Source: Lutraria lutraria (lineage: Eukaryota; Mollusca; Bivalvia; Venerida; Mactridae). Taken from it: a DNA stretch of 64,000 nucleotides. The stretch covers positions 34,583,912-34,647,911 of the forward strand of contig OZ026848.1 of assembly GCA_964023205.1 (NCBI GenBank), given 5' to 3'. The position numbers and the translations under genes were made by a program. This document shows positions 1 to 12,481 of this stretch, piece after piece; position 1 is the stretch's first letter; the number at the start of each line of letters is the position of its first letter. Under the pieces are notes generated by a model that worked only from the letters and a program-made list of their open reading frames with translations, was not told the DNA's origin and ran no database searches.

Positions 1-1107
1 TCTTAAAATTGTATTCATGCTTTTGCGGGAAGCTGATTTTGTAATGCTCTTACGGGAAGTCATTTTAAACTGATCTGACATACGAGCGTGTAACAGGTAA
101 ACAAAATATAGACAAATAGATCTTGCGGATGCATAAAAACGCAATTCATTCGCAGGTCATCAAAGAAAGCGATTGAGAGAAGTGGTTTTAATCATGGCCA
201 AGCTGTACACGCTGAACCGTCTTTAAACAGAAGGACATAGTTCTATATGTAATACAGGATTGTCTTTTTATTGTTTCTGGCTATTTTCGACTTTGTTGTT
301 TATTTAAACATTTTTCTGGCTAATAATCGTACAATGTCAAATTGACCTTAACCAAAGCTGAAACTGAGGACGCTTGACATTTTCTAAACCGGCTAGTATA
401 GTACAATGGTAGGTCATACTCGACTGATTTCTTTTATTGTTTCTGATTTTTTCGACAAATTTGTTGATTATTTGAGTGTATTTGTTCTGGCTAATCGTAG
501 TAAGAACGCACACTAAAACGTAGTCTAATGGTTTCGATGAATGATAAATAATATGTCCGTACATTGAATGAACGAAAAACGCATAAACAGTCACTGGGAA
601 TACATTACAGGCGTATTAAATTGATCAATGTTGTATAATTTAGTTATAAACAAATTATAGCCGAAGAATGGACTACTTATCATTGTGGTCACGTGGTGTT
701 ACATTTATACGTCATCACAAACTAAGAGCTATCACACAAGGCAACCAGACATACAAATCTTCACTGCAAACAACATCAGCGCAGTGAGCTCTCTTTTGAT
801 ACTCATTGCATGATTTTATATTGACTTTAAAGTATTGAGGTCCTTGTAACTCATGTTGGTGTTTTAATGGGGTACTGTCATAAATTTCAGGGGCATATAC
901 ATTGTAATTATGTAACTTTGTGTAACGGTTTATTACAATGTAAGTATATGTACTTCTTGCAAAAATTTATGTGATTTACTTTTACCAAAAACGATAAAAG
1001 ATATGTTTTCCGTGCAGATATATAAACATAATATAAATAACTAACATTGCTTGTCAAATCTATAACCGTGATCTCCCTTACTTTATTCTTTTGTTTATGT
1101 TTGAGTT
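1..1107. other. AT-rich non-coding stretch
   Basis: Only short, low-complexity open frames occur here and none resembles a known protein. The one internal structure is an imperfect ~70-bp direct repeat (about 262-330 and 428-501); both copies contain TTTATTGTTTCTG and TTCTGGCTAAT. No other signal is visible. Confidence 0.6.
262..501. repeat. Two-copy imperfect direct repeat (~70 bp, ~168-bp period)
   Basis: Segments 262-330 and 428-501 share the ordered words TTTATTGTTTCTG, TTTCGAC, TTTGTTG and TTCTGGCTAAT...CGTA with small gaps. It looks like a local duplication that has drifted. No function is implied. Confidence 0.6.
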
Positions 1108-1268
1108 TTACAGAGTCAGAGTCATTATGAGACAGACCGTTCACCTAACCATTGTTCCTACTTTCTCACATCAAGAGACATGGTCGGTAGCTGGGCTGGA
1201 ACCCACGACCATCTATCAATGAGAGATTTGAAGTCAGCGATCCTAACTACTCATCCACGGAGGCCTGT
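1108..1268 (-). mobile_element. tRNA-derived SINE, family 1, internally deleted copy
   Basis: Read on the minus strand, the right end is tRNA-like: the complement of GGCTGGAACCCACGACC (about 1193-1210) is a Pol III B box, and the complement of AACTACTCATCCACGG lies where an A box is expected. The left part (GTCATTATGAGACAGACCGTTCACC) matches the copy at 12482-12705, but the segment that copy carries between TTGTTCC and CTACTTTCTCAC is missing here. It is a relic and not a tRNA gene, because no cloverleaf can be completed. Confidence 0.7.
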
Positions 1269-3341
1269 CTATAAGTATGATTAGTTAATATGTTTATAAT
1301 AATAAATGAAACAAAACCCTATTACATGGATAGCTACTTTTCTCAGTAAGTTTCAGACTAGAAAATATTTGTAAAATTTAAAACACATACAAAACGTCAT
1401 ATGAGTGCGTTGAATTACAACAATACATTCTGATTATCATACTATTAGTTTATTTGAATTTATTATATTTAAATTGTGAATTATATACACTGGACAAGAA
1501 AATCTGTGAATCTTGTAATTTTCTTTTATTCATGTGTAAGATGATTTTATTCGACAAAATGCTGTAAATTATTATATAGCCAGAGTCTAGTGGTGGGAAT
1601 AAAGATGTCCACAATAGGAGTGTAACCAAGGCATGTAAGTAAGTTAATGCAATGTGAGTTTTCGAATAGGATGACCTTTATTTAAAATTCGTGTTCGCCA
1701 TAGTATGCTCGTGCTGTGGTCTTACTTTTCCATAATTAAGATAAATGGCTGAAAACAGATTTCGTTGTTGTTTATTATTTGAAAAAAAGTGTTCCACTGA
1801 AGGGAATTCGTAAATACCATTAATAATTTTTGCTTATTGTGGACATCAGAGCAGAATAGAACAGAACGTGACTTTATTTAGACAAGTACAAATGGTACAT
1901 GTCACATTGTATGTATAAATACTATTATAATAATATTCACGTGAAACAAAAGGAAAAAAGAAATCATCGCCTCGTACAGTGACTGCAATGCTTAGTTTTT
2001 TAAATAATGCCATTAGCATTATGTCATTAACACACGTACACTAGTTAATGAAATCAAAATATGTTGATCTCCTCGTAGTGTTAAATTATTGAAGTGCGTC
2101 AAATACAGCTTTCTAACAATCTGTATCTTCATCTGCCAGTGATGGTTTTATGGTGTTATGTGATATATATATATTCTGTGGCTGACAGGAGAAATAGGAT
2201 TTATTTCAATATAATATGTAAGATATGTCAACTACAGTCATGTAGGATTCTACTGGTGTATATAAAACATTTAACTCACATCACACGTATATTGTCTGTG
2301 ATATAAATCAGAAAGCATTGAAGTAAATATAATATAGGTGTTTATAAATGTGAGAAGTTGTGAACGGAAAATAACACATAGGCATCAAAATAGATAGGTT
2401 CGTCTTTTCTAAGATGTCCAATGGACTTTAAGTTAATTATTTACTTAATTGTATTTATCATTGTTTAAACTAAACGTAAAACATGAAACAAGCTATTTCA
2501 ACATAAATCATCATACTGCGTCGTATATTCTACTAATTTATATCATTTACATCTGAAGTTTGAAATCTGTTAAATCTGTTAAATCGATGATGAGAGAAAA
2601 TGTCTTATATTCACATTGATATTCCACATGAGTGACTTTATTTGCCATGATGCTGTTCTTAGTTAGTATAGAGGGCTACATTACATTATAGGATAAATCA
2701 AAGTCTTATCTTACCATGTTAAATATTTTGAAATTAATTTGCATTTAAATTACTTATATTCGGATGCCAATCAATTTAAATGTTTGAAGGAGAATGTGTT
2801 GACCGTACAATAATTATACCAAACATTTTATCAATTAATTTTCAGATTTTTCAGTTTATTGCGTCCTCACGACGTTACACAAAGATGAACAAAGAAAGAA
2901 GACAAAGCCTCGTATAAAGAATGTAGAATTCTCGACGTATATTGTAATAAATAGAAATGTTATTAATGTTCAGTTGCCAGACCAGGAAATGATGTTTCTA
3001 GGGACAAGATGAAGACTGATTTGTGGCGTTTTATTCTTGGGAACTACCGTTTAATGTAAGACAAAAATCACATTGAACGTTCGTTTCCGGGAGTAAAGCG
3101 TCATTTTGACATCTGTTTCACAAGTTCAGCAAACACGTAGTCGTGTTTAGCGTGAAACGATCGTTTCTTTTCATTTCGCACCGAGATGTTTCATACAACA
3201 TCAGAAGTGTTTAATTTCCGTCATGTAATTGGATGCTTGTATGTTTGGGAGAGCGAGTCATTCTGTGATTTCGTATGATTTTTATGAACTGTTAAAACGA
3301 TTATTAAGAGGAACGAATAAATTTTCTTATCGAATACGAAT
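1269..3341. other. AT-rich non-coding stretch
   Basis: No open frame with protein-like content, no RNA gene and no recognisable repeat. Short homopolymers and stop-rich frames on both strands only. Confidence 0.55.
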
Positions 3342-3953
3342 TGTGTTTATGTAGCATACGTGTTTATTGTGTTTATGTAGCATACGTGTTTATTGTGTTT
3401 ATGTAACATACGTGTTTATTGTGTTTATGTAACATACGTGTTTATTATATAAATATAACATACGTGTTTATTGTGTTTATGTAACATACGTGTTTATTAT
3501 ATAAATATAACATACGTGTTTATTGTGTTTATGTAACATACGTGTTTATTATATAAATATAACATACGTGTTTATTGTATAAATATACCATACGTGTTTA
3601 TTGTGTTTATCTAACATACGTGTTTATTATATAAATATAACATACGTGTTTATTGTGTTTATGTAACATACGTGTTTATTGTGTTTATGTAACATACGTG
3701 TTTATTATATAAACATAACATACGTGTTTATTGTGTTTATCTAACATACGTGTTTATTATATAAATATAACATACGTGTTTATTGTGTGTATGTAACATA
3801 CGTGTTTATTATATAAATATAACATACGTGTTTATTGTGTTTATGTAACATACGTGTTTATTATATAAATATAACATACGTGTTTATTGTATAAATATAC
3901 CATACGTGTTTATTGTGTTTATCTAACATACGTGTTTATTATATAAATATAAC
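3342..3953. repeat. 26-bp minisatellite, array 1 (~23-24 copies)
   Basis: Each 26-bp unit has a constant half, ATACGTGTTTATT, and a variable half. The variable half is mostly GTGTTTATGTAAC (type A) or ATATAAATATAAC (type B), with minor types GTATAAATATACC (C) and GTGTTTATCTAAC (A'). The order is not random: the run B-A-B-C-A'-B occurs twice, 12 units (about 312 bp) apart, which indicates duplication of a multi-unit block. The array at 6497-6774 belongs to the same family. Confidence 0.95.
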
Positions 3954-6496
3954 AAAAGTGAGACTTACAAATTTCTATTATGAGATAGCAATTGAAACAG
4001 TAATACATAATACATATATATATTCGCATAAATATAGACAATGTAAACAATATAATTCGATATCAATTATTGAACATGATATTATTTCTAATTTCAAACG
4101 CCTTGCCAAGACTACACATTCATCAGTAGTTTAGTCCGTGCCGAAAGAAAGTCCGACTGTTGACCGAAAGGATTATGAAATATCAAATCCGAGTCCATTG
4201 ACGAAATTTGCATGGCTATGATTAAAAAAAATCTTTTTATAATTTTTATCATGGTCCTTACCTCATGTGTTAGTATTATAGTCTATTATTAGGAACATAA
4301 TAAAGAAAATCGAACTACTTCTTTCGTACAATACACTGAATACCAAATGTTAAAATGTACAAGAAAATCGAAGAAACACGCACTATTTCTCGATGAAAAG
4401 TGGTCGTTTCCTTTCGGTATTTAGGCTGCAAAGTCTAATCGCTTAAATGCACAAACATACAAGGTATTTATGACTACAAATGTACTTTTAGGTAAAGATT
4501 GAGCATCAGACTTATTTTGAACTATTTTCCATACGTTGATAGAGATGTAAGCGACGGATGACGAACAAGTCCATGTAGACATTGTACAATCAAAGTACTG
4601 AAAGTACTGTCGGACTTGATTTTTACCATACGAGACAAAAGAGAGAAATGTGTACCCACATCGTTCGAGCCCATACAAATATTTTAACATTTAAAATTTC
4701 GGACCGATTTTTCTTTCATATTGTAATGCAGATCATATGCATATAGGTAAATGACATAAGCTAGGGCTTTACTATAGTCCCTTTGCTAAAATTTTAAAAT
4801 GAAAAAAGCCTGATATTGGAAAGTTTAATGATTAGAACATTAATTGAGGACAATTTAATTGCATTAAAAACTCTTTATTGTACAAAACTAGTAAACAACA
4901 CTTCAGTAACAGTAATTACAAACATTGATTCTTCTGGTTTTAACACAACAGAACATCGTCGCATTGAACACATTCAGGGTCACTCAAATCAAAAAGGTCC
5001 TGACACAGTAGAGTAAGACCTATATGACCTCTATAGTTAACCCGATGTTGCATGCAATTCAGACGTGATTATGTAATTCTAAATAATCTGGCGTAAAAGG
5101 AACTCTTAAACAGTAAATTTTAAAAGCACGTATCCAGTAATTTACGTTCGTATTTAGCGACTCGAATTATTATTCTTAAGCCGCAGTTTTAACATTCAAC
5201 CTTCGATAAATCAAACTCCCCACATCGGTTACGCTTTGCTACTAGCCACTGCGGGGAGTGAGTCTATAAATAGCGATTCCGTCATCAAAATAACACTAGT
5301 TGGTGTGAATATCACGGAATACGATTAAATGAGAATTCGCTTTGTAATATTAAGAAATGTTAGAAAGGCACAAAACACACACATCGATGGTAGATTGTTG
5401 CAAATGCATGAATACGTCCGTGGAGATTTTTCTGAACTATCGAACGAAAACCGAAAGTAGAACTACTTTTACGGCAAGATATTTTATTGGACAGAGAATA
5501 CGCGGTTTTAATTCTACGCATTTGAAAATCTCATGTATCTACTTACAATAGAATGATTTGAAATGTATTTAGATCTGACACACTTAATTGGGGAAAGATT
5601 CCAGATACTTCTATATAAACATACCATTTAGTTGCGTACTATTTCCTTTATGTGGCATTCTTTTAACCAAGCGGTTATGGAGTCCAGCGACAAATATAAG
5701 TCAACGATTACAAAGGACTTGATTTTGATAAAAATCAAGTCCAAAAATCACTTTTAGAATGTTTAAGTCTCATTTAGTAATCTGGCACCTTTTAAAATAA
5801 TACAGTTTGCTGATTACACACGTGTTAGTGTCGTAAAAATATCAACAAACCCGAAAACACACATCTAGTGAAAAAAGCACAAACTGTACCTGTTGTCGGA
5901 TACAACAGATTCGGTGGAACAAAAAAAAAATTTCGAATATATTTTATGTCTCAAATATTTGTTCCTAACTTAGTTTATATAAATTAATAATCTTTAACAG
6001 CCCAGGATTTTGATATTCTTTTGAAGTTCCCTTGCAATGTGTTGTAATTAAATATAAATTATAACATTCAATGTCCTGTGTTGTGTACAAAAATAACACA
6101 AGTTCGAACTGACATATGAATTAAATAAGTACGCTCCTTGTCAGTACGAGTTTCATTAATATAACGAGAATTATTTTATCGCCGCGTACTGAACACCGTC
6201 TCATACATCATTCAACATTTACTACTCTATAATTCTATAAACGTGGACGAGTTATTCCGCACATGGCCCAAATCAACCATTTGAGAATTATCAATATGAT
6301 GAAAAAAGCGGAAATAGTTAATCAATAACGTATGATTATGTTTCTGAGAATTTATCATTTAACATTACGAAATGAGCCAGGAAGGAAATATGACAAAATA
6401 AATTAAGGGAAGCTATCTTTATATCTAAAGTGACATGACGTGTCCAATCAAGCCATGAACAAACTTCCAATCCTTGATTTATAATATGAGATCAGT
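3954..6496. other. Non-coding stretch between two related minisatellites
   Basis: No protein-like frame. A perfect inverted repeat sits at 5715-5742 (GGACTTGATTTT and its complement around GATA). Nothing else structured was recognised. Confidence 0.55.
5715..5742. repeat. Perfect 12-bp-arm hairpin
   Basis: GGACTTGATTTT and AAAATCAAGTCC are exact complements separated by GATA. It stands alone in AT-rich DNA with no gene end next to it, so I do not call it a terminator. Confidence 0.7.
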
Positions 6497-6774
6497 GTAT
6501 GTAAATATATCATACGAGAATATTGTGTAAATATACCATACGAGGTTATTGTGTAAATATACCATACGAGGTTATTGTGTAAATATATCATACGAGATTA
6601 TTGTGTAAATATACCATACGAGGTTATTGTGTAAATATACCATACGAGGTTATTGTGTAAATATATCATACGTGACTATTGTTTAAATATATCAAACGCG
6701 TCTACTGGATAACTATATCATACGAATTTATTGTGTAAATATATCATACGTGTCTATTGTGTAAATATATATAT
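6497..6774. repeat. 26-bp minisatellite, array 2 (~10-11 copies)
   Basis: The units are again 26 bp and align with type C of array 1: AAATATACCATACG followed by AGGTTATTGTGT, with late units carrying ATATCATACG. The shared length and shared core CATACG...TTATTGTGT show common origin with 3342-3953, although the two arrays lie ~2.5 kb apart and have drifted. Confidence 0.9.
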
Positions 6775-8331
6775 AGTACAATAATTATTTCTTTGTTTTC
6801 ACAAACTTTTGCCGATTACTATGCTGACATAAATCATTTTCTGTGATCAGCCAAATAGATGTTTAAATTCTGGACCGGTGTACCTGAAGCATTTTCATCA
6901 GTTGACTTTGTAATTTATCATCGTCCTTCACGATGTAGTTAAATCAATGAAGGCTTTGTGTTCAGAAATCTCTTCCGTTGAATATATCAGTTTACCAGCA
7001 AAATGCATCATACAAAAACAATTATTCTTCAATACTATGTATTGTAATACTATTTTTGTGATACTTTTACTCTCTGTCATTTAATATCTAATAATTCTTA
7101 GGCCCTTGCAAGTCACCAATCACATAGCGACGTTTGCCCCGCAGATGTAAACAAACATCATCCGCATTATTAACTACCATCAGAACTCATAATACTTTCT
7201 GACATTCAGAGAATTCGCAAATGACTTGGTTAATAAAACAGAAATTGAAATCTGGATTGTTGGGCCACAAGGGAGTGTCGTGTTATTTTCTTATATATAA
7301 CTTAGGTAAGTTTATCTCCAAACCCTGGCGGGATTATTGACTATCTCGTTTGTTTAAGAAAGAATGCCATTCCAGATGTGATTGGCTGTAATGATTGTTT
7401 TGTCTTTCTAAAACATATCAGATATGTGTATTTCCGCTGACTCTGGACACGGCGTCCTCGATGTGAAAACATACAAAGTTGTATATTAAGAGAAGTTTTC
7501 CTCAATTTCTTCTTAGTTTTGTTGTTACCATACCTATATTTATATCTGCCTTATTTATGTAGAAAACACATAATTTTATATGTTAAAAGGCCCATTAGCT
7601 TTTTGAATTTAACAATAGATAAAATGATAGTAAAATAAAGGAAATATATATTATTTGCTCTAAAACAATATTTCCATACAATGTAATTTCTTTCTTTAGT
7701 CTTGTAATAATGTTGTCAGAACAGTTATCTTATGTTTTGCTATCATTGAAATTTTATTATCATATTATGCAACTTATTAGTAATTTATAAAACATTATAG
7801 ACAACTGGCTGTTCCTGATTGATTTGTACAAACACATCAACATTTTATTGTGTTCTGTGTATAGAGTCTTGTATAATTACGTAGTAAACTTAATTCATAA
7901 CTCTGGCTTTGAACACAAATTTGTCTTTTTGTCTAGATAATTATGTACTGTATTGTAAATTGATGATTTTGTTCTGTCCTGTTATATTTAATGTTATGTT
8001 TAATGTTTGTAAAATGTTGCTTATAATTAACGCATGTAAATATATATGTATGTATTTATATGACGATGGGCAGTAATGCTTAAGTCTTGATAAAGTATCT
8101 GTTCGGTTCTGTTGAACACAAATTTGCATTTTTGTCGCCTAATTTGTCATTCTATAGTAGAATTTTGTACATGAGGAAGAGACAAAACCAATTACAAATA
8201 TACTTTCGTTTTCCTAGACAAGAATTTCGTGACTGTAAATAGAGTTTTGCGAAACGACATCTTTACTAATCGAAATGTCAAACGTCCCAAGTGATGTTAT
8301 TAAATAACTTCTATGATTTAAAAGACAAGTT
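6775..8331. other. AT-rich non-coding stretch
   Basis: No gene recognised. A short direct repeat beginning GAACACAAATTTG occurs at about 7911 and 8114. Otherwise nothing stands out. Confidence 0.5.
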
Positions 8332-8555
8332 TTGTTGCCAATTCTTTTTTTTCTAAATGACCTTGAGAATTACCTTCTAACAAATGGTTCGCCGTGCCTG
8401 AATATAGATAACGCCAATATAGAAGTATATTTAAAACTTATTGTACTATTGTACACAGATGACACTGTTGTCTTTGCTTCTTCGGTAGAATCTTTCATAC
8501 AATCACTCGAAATGTTTGCTAGATTCAGTGACAAATGTGACATAGTCATTACATT
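8332..8555 (+). pseudogene. Non-LTR retrotransposon reverse transcriptase fragment
   Basis: The + frame reads FLNDLENYL, then about 30 residues later LLYTDDTVVFASS, followed by a helix-like SFIQSLEMFARFSDKCD. This order is that of the palm of LINE reverse transcriptases (motif B/C area); the catalytic box is normally Y-A-D-D and is Y-T-D-D here. Only ~70 of several hundred residues remain. Upstream fingers are absent, and the downstream side is cut at about 8550, where family R sequence begins. It is a dead scrap of a CR1/Jockey-like LINE; the clade cannot be fixed from this length. Confidence 0.75.
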
Positions 8556-8652
8556 TTTTTCTTAAACATGCGGTTATTGGTTTATTAAATATTTGCCGTG
8601 CCATTGCCGGGTTGTTACCTTCCGTTGCCCTGCAAAAGCTATCAAACACGAG
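8548..8652 (+). repeat. Family R interspersed repeat, fragment 1
   Basis: TCATTACATTTT, AACATGCGGTTATTG, CCGTTGCCCTGCAAAAGC and ATCAAACACG occur in the same order at about 47471-47580. This is the first of four collinear blocks (with 9716-9793, 22263-22475 and 23095-23213) matching the less interrupted copy at 47471-48068. Confidence 0.8.
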
Positions 8653-9715
8653 AAAAAATATTCTTAACACTTTTCAATTTCAAGCATGACTTTTCTTGTT
8701 ACATTTTCTAATAACTTGGGATATCCCAGGTACAAAATGTACATAACACGATTTGAATATGCATGTCAAAACTGAATAAATTCAAGTAAACATTAAGCAG
8801 TAAAGGAGTGGATGTCATGTGGCAGATGAACATATTTTTTTCGCCCATAATTACTATCATATACAATAAATGCTGATATTATATCAGTATATCATATGTA
8901 CTTTATGTACTTACATATTAGCGTATTATACTGATTATAATCTTCTGAGTAAGAATGACAGAGTACAAGAATGAGCAACTCCAATGGTCAAGACAGCCAG
9001 ACAAAAAATACAGATAAATGCATCATCAGTTCTGCGTTAATTAGATCAGTCAAAACGTGCAGGACAATCGAGAAACATGTTGAAAATAATTGACAATGAG
9101 AAAATGATGAAATTATACACTGAAAACAATTACTGAAAAGGTTGAAAAAACGTAAAATCAGTTCTTACTGTTGCATATATAAATCTTCGTTATCATAATG
9201 TTCCAAGTTAGAAGATCTTTATTTGTTCCAGTTGTATTGTGTAGTTTACTCAATGAGTTTATTGATAGTAATGTATATTGGAAACAACAGTGACTGTTCG
9301 TCTTTAAACTCTATGTATACTTTATTTAGGAAAGATAGTTATGAACATTTATACACGTGCTATTTTTGTTTGAAGTTATCAAATCTTCGTTATCGTTTTT
9401 GTCAGGGTCGCAAAAGGAATTTATTTGGTTCACGTGCTTAGCACAAAGGTTTCATGCATTCACGTGGTCAAAGAAATTACTGAAATTCAATAATCGTTTT
9501 CCAAATTGACCAAGCAGCATGTTTTACATTCCATTAAGCAACAAGTGATTCATAATTGTTTATGATTGCTTTTATGCTGATATTTCTTTGAACATGTCAA
9601 CATTAAAGAATGTTGTTCTTTAGGCAAATAGCTTCCACGAAGGTGGAACACATGCCAAATGTTGTTGCAATTTGTTTTATAACTCGTCATCAAATGCATT
9701 TGTTTACTTTATAAA
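8653..9715. other. Insertion-like 1.06-kb non-coding stretch inside family R
   Basis: In the second R copy only ~35 bp separate the blocks ending ATCAAACACG and beginning ACACATTACAA; here over 1 kb does. Either this DNA was inserted or the other copy lost it. It contains no protein-like frame. The word AATCTTCGTTATC, also found around 46870-47260, occurs twice (about 9182 and 9378). Confidence 0.55.
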
Positions 9716-9793
9716 CAGGAGCCACACATTACAAGCATCAAGGTGGTATTGAAAGGCTTCCATATTTAAAGGTCTAGGTAAAGTTAAGTAAAC
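9716..9793 (+). repeat. Family R fragment 2: left target flank of the giant insertion
   Basis: ACACATTACAA, GGTATTGAAAG and TAAAGTTAAGTAAAC align with about 47613-47686. The match stops exactly at the start of the inverted-repeat element; the partner sequence resumes at 22263. The last six bases, GTAAAC, recur at 22263-22268. Confidence 0.85.
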
Positions 9794-10070
9794 TATGGAA
9801 AGCCACAGTACACCCCCGAAGTAGTACTATGATTTGCTATATAAACCCATATCTGTTCTACTACCTCGGAATTATGCCAATTTCCGAAGTAGAAGAACCG
9901 TTCAATGTCGGAGTTCATATTATCCTACATCGGGATAGATCATACTACAACTTCGGAGTTTTATTTTCCGATGTAGAAGTATACATACTACTACCTCGGC
10001 TTTCTTACTACAACTTCGGAGTTTTATTTTCCGATGTATAAGTATAGCCTACATACTACTACCTCGGCTT
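9794..10070 (+). repeat. Left terminal inverted repeat of the 12.5-kb element
   Basis: It pairs with 21990-22262. Inside it, short complementary words alternate: CTACCTCGG, TTCCGAAGTAG, CTTCGGAGTT and TTTTCCGATGTA. The TIR could therefore fold on itself repeatedly. Beyond 10070 pairing with the right end becomes patchy, but the same vocabulary (ACTTCGGAG, TTCCGAGGTA, TACTTCGGG) continues to about 10275. Confidence 0.85.
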
Positions 10071-10297
10071 TCTTACAACAACTTAGGTGTTTTACTTTCC
10101 GACGTACAAGAAATGCCTAGTTATAAGTACACATTAGTCATACTACTCCAGTGATTTAAATCGACCCCCCCCCCTGCTTGATAGTACTACTTCGGAGTAT
10201 TGCGCGATACTTCGGCTTTTAATTTATTCCGAGGTATCGCAGTCAGCGTTACTTCGGGAGATTCCACGATACTACGGGGATGATTTTCACGAGAATA

Positions 10298-10474
10298 GCT
10301 TGCAAGCACAGGTAACTGTATCATGAATAGATTATAAAAATATGAAGAAAAAAAAAAATTTAAAAAATATATTTATTACTATAATATTATAGTAATAAAT
10401 TTTTTTTTTTTAAATTTTTTTTTTCTTCATATTTTTATAATCTATTCATGATACAGTTACCTGTGCTTGCAAGC
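10298..10474. repeat. 177-bp near-perfect palindrome
   Basis: The arms run from GCTTGCAAGCACAGGTAACT inward through TATCATGAATAGATTATAAA and a poly-A block, meet at CTATAATATTATAG (centre about 10386), and return as an almost exact complement ending at 10474. The poly-A/poly-T lengths differ by about one base. The arms are ~88 bp each with no spacer, so the strand can form a full cruciform. It abuts the inner edge of the left TIR vocabulary. Confidence 0.9.
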
Positions 10475-12481
10475 ACCGTCTGATCACTGTCACTCAAGTG
10501 GTTGGAAACTTACAAGGCCATGATGGCATTTCATTTTCTTCTTTTTAAGGTACGTATTGTTTTTTTGCATTTAGTAGTGCATAGAGACTGCAGATAAGTT
10601 TTAAGGGATTTTTTGTCGAGCTCAAGTCGGTTCTCAAGTCGCACACTAACGGCGTCAAATACAACTGAACTGACCAAATTAACAAATACATTTATGGCCA
10701 TGGCATAGGAGCTAAATCATGAATTATTCAGAACTGTTTTCATAGATTTACAGTTTCTTTAGCACGTGTAGGGTTTCAGTTATTTCATAAAACTTGTGTT
10801 GTGGCGTTGGCCAGTGTACATAAATTGTCACTATGTCAGGTGTAAATTGGTCAGCTGTTTCCATGAGGCTTGACATAAAGTGATTTAGGAGCGAGAAAAA
10901 TCATGCAGGTCTCGTTTTTCAGTAAAGTCCATCAAACGTCATAACACATTGAATATAGACCGAAGGGCTTTATGTGAAATGTGTGTTATGAGGTCTGAGG
11001 GAGTTTACACTTCGATAAACGACAGGAAATGAAAGTTTAGTCCGACCTTTCATTTCCAATTACAATTGTTTTATTCAATTCTTACAAATGTCGGACATGA
11101 ACCACTAGAACTCTTTAGTTGGTAAAATCTTACACATATAACTTGATGATGTCATTGTGATATGACGTCATCAGATAGGAATGTAAATAGTAAAATAGTG
11201 TGGTTTATTGTAGGATAAAACTTCATTTCTGGTCAGTCATCGAAGTGTTAACACCCTCTGACCTATAGTACACATATTCGAATATTTAAAAAAAAAAATT
11301 ATGAATAGGAAATATGCATATTTATATAATAAATTAACATTTATATTAAAGCTTTTCATTATAACATATGAAAGTGTCATCCGGATTGAAATAGTGAAAA
11401 GTGAGATGGATTACACCCTATTTTCATATTATTTTCAAATAGATTAGTGTACTAGTTTAGTGGTTAAGAAAATGTGCAGTATACATGCATTAAATTGCTT
11501 AGTCTGGAGTTCCTTCCCCTTACACTATGTTATCGGGTCAGGCAAAGCCTAAGTTTTTGGAAAATTAACTATGAACTTGCTCAAGGAGAAATCCAGGCCT
11601 GCCTGTCATAAGATGGACTTGTATTATTGATCGTTTTTAATGAGATACATATAATATATTTATATGGAATTTAAAATGCATTTATTTCAGGTTTGTGATG
11701 ACACATTGTGTAATTTAAAGTTACAGATTGAAAAGTGGTCAGATGCTTGCAGACTGCTGAGAACCTGAACCTGAAGCCACTTAATTGCCCCCTCAATGTA
11801 GATAGAGGAAAGTGAGATGGAAAATAACAGGTAATAATTTAATAATGAGGTAATATTATGTACATTTGGCTAATGTATAGATTAACTGATCAAATATTTA
11901 AATACCTCTGAACATGCATGATGAAGCATCTGTGATTCGAATAAATAAGTTGTCAATTAGTCGCACAATTCATACATGTTATAGTATTTATTTTTTACTT
12001 GTTAACTCTGAAATTTTATCATGTATGTGTTATCAACAATTGTATGGCTTACATTATCAATGTAACTCCTTTAATATGATGTAATATATCACTAACAAAA
12101 AGCTCTTGTCAACCATTATATTACTGCTGTTTACTTCATTGACTTGAAAAAATGGACTTGATTTGCCGTGTGGACATGATTGTTTTAGGGTTAGGCATAA
12201 ATGTGATATGAAAGATTTGCAGTTATTTTCCCTAATTAATCTGTATCATTCAGATTGTTATGACCTTCTGCTTTTACATAGATTCAGTAGGAAGTGATTT
12301 GGCTAAAAACTGCAGTGACAAACGGAAGACCAGGAGTGGTTGGGCAATACTTTTTTGAAGCAGTGTTAAATGAGAAAGGTTAGTGTCACTTTATGAAACA
12401 TAGTTAAATAAACATTATGAAATCATCTGTAAGTCCTATTTTTTGGTACAGTAAAGGTGTGTGTGTGTTTTTGTTTATATT
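10475..12481 (+). other. Non-coding interior with exon-like islands
   Basis: Three pieces have splice-like borders on the + strand. One is a donor at 10550 (TTTTTAAG then gtacgt). One is a segment 11691-11830 between TTTATTTCAG and gtaata. One is a segment 12282-12378 between TTTTACATAG and gttagt. All reading frames through these are interrupted, so a coding gene is not supported. They could be exons of a non-coding transcript or chance matches in AT-rich DNA. Confidence 0.25.

Noticed and set aside
3342..6774. CRISPR-like direct repeats
   Set aside because: Units are contiguous with no unique spacers; ordinary minisatellites in a eukaryotic genome.
9829..10041. 70-codon frame and its mirrored 105-codon frame at 22036-22353 as a conserved small protein
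   Set aside because: Both come from the same TIR sequence; the similarity reflects the inverted repeat, and the peptide repeats follow the palindromic words.
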